A DNA stretch of 64,000 bases from Pseudarthrobacter chlorophenolicus A6 (GTDB lineage Bacteria; Actinomycetota; Actinomycetes; Actinomycetales; Micrococcaceae): the NCBI RefSeq assembly GCF_000022025.1, contig NC_011886.1:1240097-1304096 (forward strand). Direction: 5' to 3'. How positions within the stretch are numbered: the stretch's first letter is position 1; every line of letters starts with the position of its first letter. Position numbers and translations under genes: made by a program. The notes beneath the pieces are model-generated. The model was not told the DNA's origin and ran no database searches. It saw nothing but the letters and a program-made list of their open reading frames with translations. Shown piece after piece: positions 26,701 through 33,844 of the stretch.

Positions 26701-26890
26701 CGGCACCGAAGCCTTCGCCCTGGTCCCCGGCGCCACCATCGGCGCCGAAGTCCTCAGTGAACCCTGCGCCGCTGCCCGGCTGGTCCTGGAGCGAGAAGAC
26801 GTCCTGCTTCACGGGCCAGCCGGGATGTTCCTGATGCGCCTCGCCGTTGCCGTTGATGGCGAACAGCTGCGCCACATTGTAGTCCTCCAT
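23738..26890 (-). CDS. Four-domain cell-wall hydrolase: serine hydrolase, M15A, M15-like, GH73
   Basis: This 1050-residue protein has, after an acidic N-terminus, four predicted enzymatic units. Residues 150-395 look like an alpha/beta hydrolase (LHGYSG; nucleophile S288 in AHSGGGAP; H373). After an Ala/Glu/Gly-rich acidic linker (400-535), residues 555-685 form an M15A peptidase (H629, D636, H669). Residues 715-845 form a second M15-like metal site (H768, D775, H836 or H838). Residues 885-1050 form a GH73 glucosaminidase (E920 in AALESGWG). Pro-rich spacers separate the last units. The set would cut both peptide and glycan parts of peptidoglycan, yet there is no signal peptide. It is the last gene of the leftward cassette, 18 bases after the previous stop. 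Confidence 0.85.
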   Translation of the reverse strand: MEDYNVAQLFAINGNGEAHQEHPGWPVKQDVFSLQDQPGSGAGFTEDFGADGGAGDQGEGFGAASGTAETEWPGTAEDYDALSWGGHEDLAFQQWAGTPDLQESPSDGGASTWEVQEDFAAGSPGPDTETGMAPAPGAYSEDQPGTMPPGRLVVDRLPLLRTHKGTAPDLLLKWNSMPQGTTAVDVVVHLHGYSGRRAAMSIVRDKEPASGLDFADPEQPGTAGRTTPTLAVLPRGHYFGGNSGSGYSFPALTKAGALQQLVATAIDAFNKQTGSSASQGKLIITAHSGGGAPLMAILRHTDPDEVHTFDALYSDPSALIAWARRRVAAGSGALRVVFRAGEPTARNSERVAKSLKTLGAGAPFRVESTRVPHNDIPRKFGWRLLADPSAALPGTTAREAETDGEDLYFAETGWRFGEDSAAEADPGEAYDAGASFEEEAGAVVLSDARQGEAEPAATESDGFAGDSSGEASFSESSAGETAGREAGEAEAGEAEAAEWQLAAEQSEAEDIGEHEVFPSGASLGTTSGRTGEGEEHWDPNNTGLPLYETGPALRGRKLSPNFTVGELVFSGNQYAEKARISPALVAALQKLRDRVGRPVRITSGYRSWERNVAVYRNAKPPKKPTLSRHCSGQAADVTVAGMSGLEIAKAAVDVLGDGIGVGIGAGFAHVDVRGKWTAWTYLSGSAGTAALAAINAHRTARKAAPAPVPAPQSSDRAAGRVVRGTFVRCATGAQPGARAMADQWKRLTGRQAGTFNCRKTEAGTPSLHGEGRSVDLYARVDRPAEKAQAEAYVAWMQSNAVELQVAYIIWNHNQWSWARRADGWRPYTQPNKHTDHIHVDLSWEGARNPSPLFSAGVPGLGGGQAPAPPNPAPPNPAPKPGGNVPAHVREFVSRYSPDARRGQQASGVPWLVTLGQAALESGWGKKAPRFNFFGIKAKATIPESQRQLLLTREVLGHPNGKFPQVISVTPRPDGKYNYVVLDWFRAYQSAEESFADHGSFLRRNSRYRPAFEHTADPYAFARAVAAAGYATDPSYAATLTSVMRLIERAA

Positions 26891-26908
26891 GACCTGGCCT
26901 CCCCGGTC

Positions 26909-28228
26909 CTAGACTTTGGCCTTGGTGCCGTTGCTCGAGGCCGGGGCGAACACCGGCGCCGACGCCGCGGGAGTTGGCTCCGGCAGCCGCAGCGGCTGGG
27001 CCGGGCGCTTGGCGTCCGGGCTGACCGACACCACCGTGGGGTCCTTGATCCGGGTCCCCGTGGCGGACTGCCACAGGTCGATGATGCGGATCATGGCATC
27101 GGCAACCACCGGGTTGGGCACCATGTTGGAGTGGTACAGCATCTCCGCGTCCGATTCGTCGTTGAAGGCACCGTTCTCGATGAACCACATCAGCGGTGAG
27201 AGCAGGCCCGCAAGTTCGAACAGTTCCCGGGTTTCGCGTGGCGGGTTGATCCCCACCCTGGCTCCGATGGCTGCCAGCCGGTCCGCCGGGTTGCCGTTGA
27301 CGCCGGCCTCGGCCTTGAGGTCCTTCACCACCGGAGTCTCGTACTCCACGGTCAGGTGCATCCAGTTGAGCATGCAGACGTAGGCGAATTCCTCCTGCGC
27401 CAGCATCCCGCCGCGCCGCCGCATGGTGAGCATCTCGGAGAGGGACTGGCAGAGATAGGCGATGTAGGAGCGGTCCGTGGCGTTGGGGCCACCCTGGTTC
27501 CGGTCGTTCAGGATGCCCTGCCAGACCTGCCGCAGCAGCTCCTCCCAGATGTCGAAGAACCGGGCGTTGCTGCCCGCTCCCACGTCCTTCTTCCACGGCT
27601 GCCCCTCCAGGGCACTGCCCAGCGGTGTGGCAAGCGGCGCGTGGGAAAGGTCCCGGCCAAACATGCGCCAGTACGCGTTGCGGCGGTTCACCCGGGCGTC
27701 CGGGCGCAGTTGGCTGCTGACCCCCAGGATGTGGAAGGCCGGCGGGTCGCGGAAGAACAGCTCCTCGGTGTTCCGCGCCCACACCAGGGTCTGGACCGAC
27801 GGCGGTGCCAGGGTTTCGCCCACCTTGTAACGCCGCACCACCTCACCCAGGATTTCCACGATGCCCGTGTTCTCCAGCAGGAACGCGTAAATCAGGTGGT
27901 CCCACGGCAGCGGCTGGGTGGTGCCCAGCAGCGGCGGCACGTTGTAGCCCGGCGGGATGGCGGTGCCCTGGGTGATGGCGCTGGGATACGCGCCCAGCAG
28001 CAGCGGCGGCATCTTCAGGGCGTCAATGACGGCCTGCTGCCCGGTGGTGGCGGTCAGCGTGGGGCCGGGGTTGGGAAAGTACTTGACCACGCCGTTCACC
28101 GCGAACACCTCTTCCAGCCAGCGGCTGAGCTGCCGCGGGTTGTGGGCGAACACCACGTCCGGGTTGGGCGTGGCCGCGGGGTTCAGCAGGGTGGGATCGA
28201 CAACCAGCCTGGCTAGCGTACGGAACAT
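26909..28228 (-). CDS. Uncharacterised protein of the cell-wall cassette (439 aa)
   Basis: I do not recognise a family. The 439-residue product is soluble-looking, with no signal peptide or membrane helix. It is rich in Trp, Arg and Pro in its middle (NRRNAYWRMFGRDLSHAP, FDIWEELLRQVWQGI) and helical over residues 200-330. The last 60 residues are Ala/Pro-rich and probably disordered. GGAGG lies nine bases before the ATG, so the start is firm. It sits 27 bases after the 240-residue gene and 18 bases before the multi-hydrolase gene, so it is part of one transcript with them. A structural or accessory role is possible. Confidence 0.75.
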   Translation of the reverse strand: MFRTLARLVVDPTLLNPAATPNPDVVFAHNPRQLSRWLEEVFAVNGVVKYFPNPGPTLTATTGQQAVIDALKMPPLLLGAYPSAITQGTAIPPGYNVPPLLGTTQPLPWDHLIYAFLLENTGIVEILGEVVRRYKVGETLAPPSVQTLVWARNTEELFFRDPPAFHILGVSSQLRPDARVNRRNAYWRMFGRDLSHAPLATPLGSALEGQPWKKDVGAGSNARFFDIWEELLRQVWQGILNDRNQGGPNATDRSYIAYLCQSLSEMLTMRRRGGMLAQEEFAYVCMLNWMHLTVEYETPVVKDLKAEAGVNGNPADRLAAIGARVGINPPRETRELFELAGLLSPLMWFIENGAFNDESDAEMLYHSNMVPNPVVADAMIRIIDLWQSATGTRIKDPTVVSVSPDAKRPAQPLRLPEPTPAASAPVFAPASSNGTKAKV

Positions 28229-28255
28229 CGTGAGCCTCCAAAACGATTCGTGAAT

Positions 28256-28978
28256 TCAGCGCCGGTAGGGGATGCCAAACGCGATGGGCAGGGCACGGCC
28301 GTCCAGCAGTTCCACGTACTGGACCTTGTCCGACTTCAGGTCGAGGCCGTTGTTCTGCAGCGCACCAATCTGGACCAGGTCCCTGGGGGTGTTGTCCAGG
28401 TACTGGATGCCCACCGTCGCTGAGCCGGAGGGCAACGGGCCCTTGAATGTCATCCGGTAGCGGACGGCGGTGGGGGAGGACGCGGTGCCAACCCTGGTGA
28501 TTTCGGGCGGCTCGAGGATGGAGCCGTCGCGGCCGTTCCTGGTGCGTTTGCGGCTGCCCAGGACGTTGCTGAGCGCGTTGAACTGCAGCCCCAGGAGGAG
28601 CTGGCCAGGGTCGGCGTCGATCCTGCGTCCGCCCACCGGGCCCGGCGGTTTGGCCTCAGCCTGCCTGTCGATCTTCTTCAGCAGCTCGGCGTCCTTCTCC
28701 CGGCGCGCCTGCTGTTCCTCCACCATGTGCCTGACAAGCACATAATCGGCCTCCCGCAGCTCCGCCTGCGCAGCGAAGAGGCTGCGCTGCTCGGCGAAGA
28801 CCTCCCGCATCACGGCGCCCATCTGTTCGCCGAGCGCCTTGGCCACCACCAGGGTGAGCTCCTCGGCAGCAGCCTGGGCGTCAGCGGCGCCGGCCGCTTC
28901 GCTGGCCTGGTTCGACTGGGTGGTCTTGGCCGACGCGCGGCCTGATGTCCGGGCGTTGCCCGTCTCCTCCTGTGCCAT
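28256..28978 (-). CDS. Uncharacterised coiled-coil protein of the cell-wall cassette (240 aa)
   Basis: The 240-residue product starts with a polar, Ala/Ser/Gln-rich region. A long charged helix follows at about residues 40-125 (EQMGAVMREVFAEQRSLF, VRHMVEEQQARREKDAELLKK), probably a coiled coil. The C-terminal part is a compact beta-rich domain (RYRMTFKGPLPSGSATVGIQ, VQYVELLDGRALPIAFGIPYRR). There is no signal peptide. AAGGAG precedes ATG 28978; the longer in-frame frame upstream overlaps the metallopeptidase gene and is rejected. Coiled coil plus beta cap suits an oligomeric adaptor or fibre, but this is inference. Confidence 0.75.
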   Translation of the reverse strand: MAQEETGNARTSGRASAKTTQSNQASEAAGAADAQAAAEELTLVVAKALGEQMGAVMREVFAEQRSLFAAQAELREADYVLVRHMVEEQQARREKDAELLKKIDRQAEAKPPGPVGGRRIDADPGQLLLGLQFNALSNVLGSRKRTRNGRDGSILEPPEITRVGTASSPTAVRYRMTFKGPLPSGSATVGIQYLDNTPRDLVQIGALQNNGLDLKSDKVQYVELLDGRALPIAFGIPYRR

Positions 28979-29019
28979 GACGGCGCTCCTTTCCTTGCTG
29001 CTGTTTGCCCCTGTGGGGG

Positions 29020-30318
29020 TCAGGCTGCGGCGGCCGCAGCGCCGCCGATCCTTCGAAGCCAAAGTTCGACGCCGTCGTCGGACGTTGGCGCGGACTGGCC
29101 GTTGTGCAGCGCCTGGCCGTTGACGACGGTCCAGGCAAGCACGCGCATCGCCTCCAGCCGCTGCAGGTACGTGGAGGTGTACAGGGAGGCGCCGGCCCGT
29201 TCCGCGAGGCGGGCAAGCTCCGCCGGCGCCACGGCACGCGGGTCCGCGATTGAGGCCAGCGGTGCGCCGCCGAAGGCCCGCAGCGGCGTCCGCGTGCAGA
29301 CGTCCACCAGCGCGGGCAGGTTGGCCACGCTGGCCCTGCTGATCGCCTGGACGTCCTTGGAGGCGCGGGACAACGGATGGCGGAGCATCCAGGTGCGGGC
29401 AATGCCGTCCCACGGACCGGGCCCGAACCAGGACCGGCACAGCCCGGCGTTGAACAGCACCCGCACCCAGCCGAAAGGATGCGGATCGCCGATGGACATC
29501 CGGAAGACCTTGCTGCTGGGACCGTCCACCACGGTGGCCAGGGCCGGCAGCGGTGCGTAGCCCAGCAGGGCGAAAGCGTAGACGTCAGCCGCCACCTCGC
29601 TCGCCCAGCCGCGCCAGCTCTCGGCGGCCAGAACCGAAACCGGCGCCATCCGCTCGTACAGGGCGGCACCCAGTTCGGCGGTCCAGCCGGTCATGTGCGC
29701 CACCTGGTGGCCTGTTTCGTGGACCAGGGATGTGGGCCGCCACAGGTTATGCCGGGTGATTTTGATGGCTGCCACCGGCGAGAGTGACGCGTCCCAGAGC
29801 CTGGCACCGGAGCGGAGGATGGACGCCCCCAGTCCCTTGTCCAGGTAGGTCAGGACGGGCGGGGCGGACATTCCCAGCGGCCGCAGCACCCTGTCCATGC
29901 TGTCCACGGCCAAGGCATCGAGCCCGCGCAGCACGGCGCCGAGCCGGGGGCTGGTCCTGGTGTTGACGGCGTCGCCATAGAAGTCCAGGACCGTTTCCAC
30001 CTGCTCGTAGCGGCGCCGCAGCCGCAGCAGCGATTCGCGGACAGCCGCCAGGTCGCCGGGGTCCGAAGCTGTCGCCAGGCGGGAACCGAGCCCTCCGGCT
30101 TCGGCTGCCACGCCAGTGGCCACAGCCCGCAGGCTGGAGCGGAGGCTGAGCCCCATGTAGCTTTCCAGCGCCTGCCAGGCCGCGGCGGAGGCGAGGACGT
30201 CCAGGTCCGTCAGCGCGGCGCTGGCGCGCTGCCAGTGCCGTACCTCGAGGGCCAGGGCGTCCTTTTCGGTTCCGACGGCGTCTGCGCGGTAGCCGTGCAG
30301 CCGGGTGTCATAGGGCAC
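29020..30318 (-). CDS. Predicted HEXXH zinc metallopeptidase of the cell-wall cassette
   Basis: The protein of about 432 residues has a helical N-terminal half and a gluzincin-like active site: HETGH (residues 200-204) with the third ligand E241 in ASEVAADVYAF, whose ExxxD spacing is typical of M4/M48-like enzymes. No signal peptide or membrane anchor is visible. The GTG at 30318 is preferred because GGTGGAAG is just upstream; ATG 30336 is in frame but has no ribosome site. Either start lies inside the end of the 772-residue gene, so translation is probably coupled. It could mature or trigger cassette proteins; the substrate is unknown. Confidence 0.75.
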   Translation of the reverse strand: MPYDTRLHGYRADAVGTEKDALALEVRHWQRASAALTDLDVLASAAAWQALESYMGLSLRSSLRAVATGVAAEAGGLGSRLATASDPGDLAAVRESLLRLRRRYEQVETVLDFYGDAVNTRTSPRLGAVLRGLDALAVDSMDRVLRPLGMSAPPVLTYLDKGLGASILRSGARLWDASLSPVAAIKITRHNLWRPTSLVHETGHQVAHMTGWTAELGAALYERMAPVSVLAAESWRGWASEVAADVYAFALLGYAPLPALATVVDGPSSKVFRMSIGDPHPFGWVRVLFNAGLCRSWFGPGPWDGIARTWMLRHPLSRASKDVQAISRASVANLPALVDVCTRTPLRAFGGAPLASIADPRAVAPAELARLAERAGASLYTSTYLQRLEAMRVLAWTVVNGQALHNGQSAPTSDDGVELWLRRIGGAAAAAA

Positions 30319-32626
30319 TGGACTTCCACCCCGCATGCACGCTCACGTCCGGCGGTTGGACGGCGCCGCCGAGCTTGTCCCGGGTGACGTCATGGAACGT
30401 CGCCGTGATGGTCACGCCGTGGGCCGGTTCTGCCACCGCGGCCGCCAGTTGGGCGGACCGCTGGCTGAGGAACTTGGAGAACGACGCCGCCAGCGCCTTG
30501 AGCAAGGCATCCACCGGAGCGGAGGCCTCGGCTGCGTCCTTGGCCAGCTGGTGCCGCACCAGGCGGGACGCGAGAATCAGCGGCAGCCGGGCTTCGTAGA
30601 GGCCCCGCAGGGCGGCCAGCACGGAGGGAAGGTCCCGCCGGGCGGATGGGGAAGATGGCTGCAGCAGGGCCAGTACCTGCTGGGCCTGCCGTTCGGACAG
30701 CCGCAGTTGGACCCGCAGCCGCCGCTTGGAAGGTTCCATCACCACATGCAGCCGGCGTGCCAGCCGCCTGGCCCGGTTGATCCGGTTCAGCGCGGTGGAC
30801 CGGATCCGGAAGTACCGGCGGCCCACCTGCGGCCGGGGCCTTCCCAGTCCGGCGGCGCCCAGTCCGCTGGAGGCCATGACGCCTGCGCCCGGTGCGTGGG
30901 CGCCGGGTCCGGCCGGGCCCGGTAACCCACGGCCCGCGCCGGGACGTCCCAACGCAGGTTCCCGGAGCAGCAGCCCGGCGATCTCCGGGGTCAGCAGCTG
31001 AAACTCGCTGCTGTCCGCCTCAAGCGCCTCGTCAGTGGATTCGTCCTGGGTGAAGTGCCCGAACTGGGTGCCGGGGATGGCCTCGTAGAGGTCCACTTCT
31101 GCCTCCAGCGGCCAGCGCCGGACGCCGCGGTCCAGCAGGTGCCCTTCGAGGGTGCCGCCATCGGACCAGCGGATGGCCCGGGCAGCCTGTCGGGTGATGG
31201 GGACGGCGAAGACGCGGGTGTATTTGCGGAACCGGTAGCGGGGCTTGGCGGTGCGCGGCATCAGGATCCACACGCCGCCCTCGCCGGCAGTTTCGCGTTC
31301 GGGCAGTTCCTGGTGCAGGACCCTGTCCGGAAGGTATGCGGCCGCCGCCTCCACGAACGCCTCTTGCACCGCTGAGGCGAGCTGGAGCTGGTCCTCGAAG
31401 GTGGCTTCCGGCAGTTCCATGAGCCTCAGGGCCGTGCCTTCCACCGTGGAGGCAACAGCTTCCGCGGCCCGCATCCGGTCCGAGTCCGCTTCAGTCTCGA
31501 AGCCGAACACCTTCAGTCCCAGGTCAGCCACGGGCGTGGCCAGCAGCTTTGCGGGGCCCTCACCGATCAGCCCCTTGGCCAGGTTGGCGAGGATGTCCGC
31601 GACGAACTTGACCACCCGCTGCCGGCCGATGATGGAGATGCCCAGCTTGATGAGTGGCTGGACGGCCATCACTGCCGGCAGGAACTGCTCGATTTCTGCT
31701 GCCGGGGTGCTGCCGTCCGGGAGGGCCGCCAGCCGTTCCGTGAACCTGGCCCGGGCTGTTTCCAGCGCGGCCAGGGAGTCCGTTGACTCGTACGGTGTGG
31801 GCTCGAAGAAGTTCTCGCCCAGTTCCTCCTCGGCCTCCGGGGCGTACAGCAGGGAGGCGACTTCAAGGCCGAAAACCTCGGCGAGCCCTTCTGCCGAGGC
31901 GTGGTCTTCGGCTTCCGCTTCCGAGACGCCCAGCTTTGCTGCCAGCTTGCGGGCCAGCGGCCTGACGCTGGCGGGAAGCCGGTTCATGGCGGCGCTGATC
32001 ACCCGCCGGAGCAGCGGCCGGACCAGGCCCTTGAGCTTGCCCAGCAGCAGGTTCACCGGGAGCACCTTGCCTACCGCTGCGATGCCTTTCTTGACCAGGC
32101 TGACGGCGCCGCCCACCAGCTTCTTGCCCGCACGGAGGAGGCCGCCCAGGAAGTCCTCGTAGCCGGAGAGCCCGTGCGGGGCCTGGTTCCCCGCGGCCTC
32201 CAGCAGCTGCTCGAACTCCTGGGCGGGCATGCCGTAGAGGTCCGCGCCGGCCAGCCGCTCGGCGAAGCCGTCCAGGGCGCGTTCCGCTTCAGTGGCCACC
32301 GGCTCGATCCAGTCCTCCAGCGAGGCGCGGGAATCGGCTTCGGCCGGCAGGGAGGACCAGTTGCGCTGGTCAGCGAGCTGGTGGGCGGCGGCGTCATTGA
32401 TCAGCTGTTCCAGGGAATCAACGAAGTCTTCGTCCTCCAGTTCGGCGAAGAAGGTGGCAGCTTCCCCAGCCCCGGGGGCGAAGGCCTCGGAGATGAACCG
32501 CGCGGGAAACGGCGAGTTAAGGCCGGCCTCCGGCATGGCCTCGGGACTGGCCGGGGCAGCGGGAGGATCGGCCAGTGACAGGCCGGAGAAAAGCGCCTCG
32601 CTGGTTGTGCCTGGCTGGGCGTCCAT
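30308..32626 (-). CDS. Large cassette protein with cationic amphipathic segment (772 aa)
   Basis: I do not recognise a named family. After an acidic helical N-terminus (1-155), residues 157-233 are strikingly basic and amphipathic: LLRAGKKLVGGAVSLVKK, VGKVLPVNLLLGKLKG and RPLLRRVISAAMNRL, a pattern seen in membrane-active peptides. Residues 330-450 are helical. Residues 455-560 form a beta-rich domain (RYRFRKYTRVFAVPITRQAARAI). A Gly/Pro linker (590-620) leads to a basic RNRARRLARRL-type tail region. There is no signal peptide. AAGGAGG precedes ATG 32626. It overlaps the metallopeptidase gene downstream. Confidence 0.8.
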   Translation of the reverse strand: MDAQPGTTSEALFSGLSLADPPAAPASPEAMPEAGLNSPFPARFISEAFAPGAGEAATFFAELEDEDFVDSLEQLINDAAAHQLADQRNWSSLPAEADSRASLEDWIEPVATEAERALDGFAERLAGADLYGMPAQEFEQLLEAAGNQAPHGLSGYEDFLGGLLRAGKKLVGGAVSLVKKGIAAVGKVLPVNLLLGKLKGLVRPLLRRVISAAMNRLPASVRPLARKLAAKLGVSEAEAEDHASAEGLAEVFGLEVASLLYAPEAEEELGENFFEPTPYESTDSLAALETARARFTERLAALPDGSTPAAEIEQFLPAVMAVQPLIKLGISIIGRQRVVKFVADILANLAKGLIGEGPAKLLATPVADLGLKVFGFETEADSDRMRAAEAVASTVEGTALRLMELPEATFEDQLQLASAVQEAFVEAAAAYLPDRVLHQELPERETAGEGGVWILMPRTAKPRYRFRKYTRVFAVPITRQAARAIRWSDGGTLEGHLLDRGVRRWPLEAEVDLYEAIPGTQFGHFTQDESTDEALEADSSEFQLLTPEIAGLLLREPALGRPGAGRGLPGPAGPGAHAPGAGVMASSGLGAAGLGRPRPQVGRRYFRIRSTALNRINRARRLARRLHVVMEPSKRRLRVQLRLSERQAQQVLALLQPSSPSARRDLPSVLAALRGLYEARLPLILASRLVRHQLAKDAAEASAPVDALLKALAASFSKFLSQRSAQLAAAVAEPAHGVTITATFHDVTRDKLGGAVQPPDVSVHAGWKSSAL

Positions 32627-32684
32627 GACAGCCTCCTTAGGGGGATGGGGATTACAGGGTGGAGCGGTGCTGTATGCGCCAGCG

Positions 32685-32888
32685 TCAACCGTCTGTAGTA
32701 ATTTCCGCTCCGCTTCCGGACGGTGGCGGTTCCAGCTCGGCGATGAGGGATTCGAGCAGGACCACCAGGCCCGCGGTTCCGGAAACTACCCAATTCCGGC
32801 GCGTCCCGTCGGTGGTCAGAACACGGATAATCAACCCTTGTGGGTTACGCCAGGCCCGCAGTACGATCACGGAGTATTCGGCAGTCAT
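32685..32888 (-). CDS. Small protein heading the cell-wall cassette (about 67 aa)
   Basis: From ATG 32888 the product is MTAEYSVIVLRAWRNP and so on, a small alpha/beta-looking protein with a conserved-looking VLTTDGTRRNWVV centre and an acidic end. An in-frame ATG at 32930 would add 14 residues, but two palindromes (32904-32920 and 32923-32947) occupy that stretch and favour the inner start. It precedes the 772-residue gene by 58 bases on the same strand and is probably its co-transcribed first gene. No family is recognised; a small chaperone or regulator is possible. Confidence 0.55.
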   Translation of the reverse strand: MTAEYSVIVLRAWRNPQGLIIRVLTTDGTRRNWVVSGTAGLVVLLESLIAELEPPPSGSGAEITTDG

Positions 32889-32903
32889 GGCGGAGATGAT
32901 CCG

Positions 32904-32947
32904 CCGGAAAGCCTTTCCGGGCATCAACATTGCGTAGCGATGTTGAT
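32904..32947. promoter_or_regulatory. Two adjacent palindromes in the cassette/SARP divergent region
   Basis: CCGGAAAG C CTTTCCGG (32904-32920) is a perfect 8-1-8 palindrome. Three bases on, ATCAACAT (32923-32930) and ATGTTGAT (32940-32947) form a perfect 8-9-8 inverted repeat. They lie between the small cassette gene and the SARP gene and are operator candidates, possibly for the SARP or a dimeric repressor. SARPs usually bind direct repeats, so this is unproven. Confidence 0.5.
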
Positions 32948-33010
32948 CATCGCCACCTCAGTGGCAGGTCTCCCTACAGGTCTGCGTCCGATTGAACGTG
33001 GGGTCCTTCA

Positions 33011-33844
33011 ATGTCGTCTGCCTTCCTTCCCGCCCCCGGTGGCCATGCCGTTCCGGATCCCCTTCGCACTGCTGTCCCCGGTACTGAAGCTCAGGCACGC
33101 CTGTACCTGCTCAACGGGTTCGAGCTGTTCCTCGCCGAGGACCGGGTCCGGCTCCCGATGCATGCCCAGCGGGTCCTGGCGTTCCTGGCGCTCGCGCGGC
33201 AGGACGGGGTGAAGTGTTCCCGCGACGCAGTGGTGGGAAGGCTCTGGGCCGATTCCAGCGTGGAGCATGCCAACGGCAGCCTCCGCACAGCCTTGTGGCG
33301 GATCCGTTCGGCCTGGGCCGGGCTGGTGTCCGCCGGGCGGAACGAGCTGGCGCTGGGGGAGGAGGTGGCCGTGGACCTGCAGCAGTGCCGGGACCAGGCC
33401 GGCCGGCTGCTGTCGCAGGGGATGGACCTGGCAGCCGGCGATATCAACTGTTCACCGCTGACCGGCGAACTCCTGCCGGCATGGGATGAGGACTGGCTCC
33501 TGGTGGAACGGGAGCGGCTGCGGCAACTGCAGCTCCACGCCCTCGAAGCGCTCGCGGTGAAGCTGCGGAAGCTGGGCCGCTACCCGGAAGCGATCGATGC
33601 AGCCCTCCGGGCCGTGGCCATCGAACCACTGCGTGAATCGGTCCACGCCGTCCTCATCGATGTCTGTTTCGACGAAGGAAACGTGGCCGCGGCCCATTCC
33701 TACCTCCGGCAGTACCGTACGCTCCTGCAGTCCGAACTGGGACTGGAACCGTCGCCGCAGATCCTGGCCCGGTTCCGGGCACCGGTGGCTACCGACGCGC
33801 GCGCTGCGCCGGCACCAGCGTTCCAGCCAGCTCCGGCCGTGTGA
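33011..33844 (+). CDS. SARP-type (BTAD) regulator divergent from the cell-wall cassette
   Basis: The 277-residue protein has the compact SARP layout: an OmpR-like winged helix (residues 25-110; ARLYLLNGFELFLAEDRVRLP, SRDAVVGRLWADSSVEHANGSLRTALWRIR) followed by a BTAD domain (115-255; AIDAALRAVAIEPLRESVHAVLIDV, LQSELGLEPSPQILARF). SARPs activate adjacent gene sets, often ones for secondary metabolites or specialised functions. Its divergent position makes the cassette at 23.7-32.9 kb the probable target. The ATG follows GTGGGG at moderate spacing. The C-terminal tail is Ala/Pro-rich, and its 3' end overlaps the convergent UDP-glucose dehydrogenase gene by about 56 bases. Confidence 0.88.
   Translation: MSSAFLPAPGGHAVPDPLRTAVPGTEAQARLYLLNGFELFLAEDRVRLPMHAQRVLAFLALARQDGVKCSRDAVVGRLWADSSVEHANGSLRTALWRIRSAWAGLVSAGRNELALGEEVAVDLQQCRDQAGRLLSQGMDLAAGDINCSPLTGELLPAWDEDWLLVERERLRQLQLHALEALAVKLRKLGRYPEAIDAALRAVAIEPLRESVHAVLIDVCFDEGNVAAAHSYLRQYRTLLQSELGLEPSPQILARFRAPVATDARAAPAPAFQPAPAV

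Noticed and set aside
24755..27199. Long plus-strand frames (814 and 748 codons) opposite the multi-hydrolase and GGDEF-EAL genes
   Set aside because: The minus-strand frames carry clear catalytic motifs; the plus-strand ones are shadows without domains.
26909..28228. Possible haem-peroxidase resemblance of the 439-residue protein
   Set aside because: I could not place the proximal and distal His or the conserved Arg of that fold, so I left it as unknown.
23738..33844. Contractile injection system or prophage interpretation of the cassette
   Set aside because: There is no sheath, tube, baseplate, spike, AAA ATPase, terminase, portal or integrase gene in the window; a lytic domain set alone is not enough.
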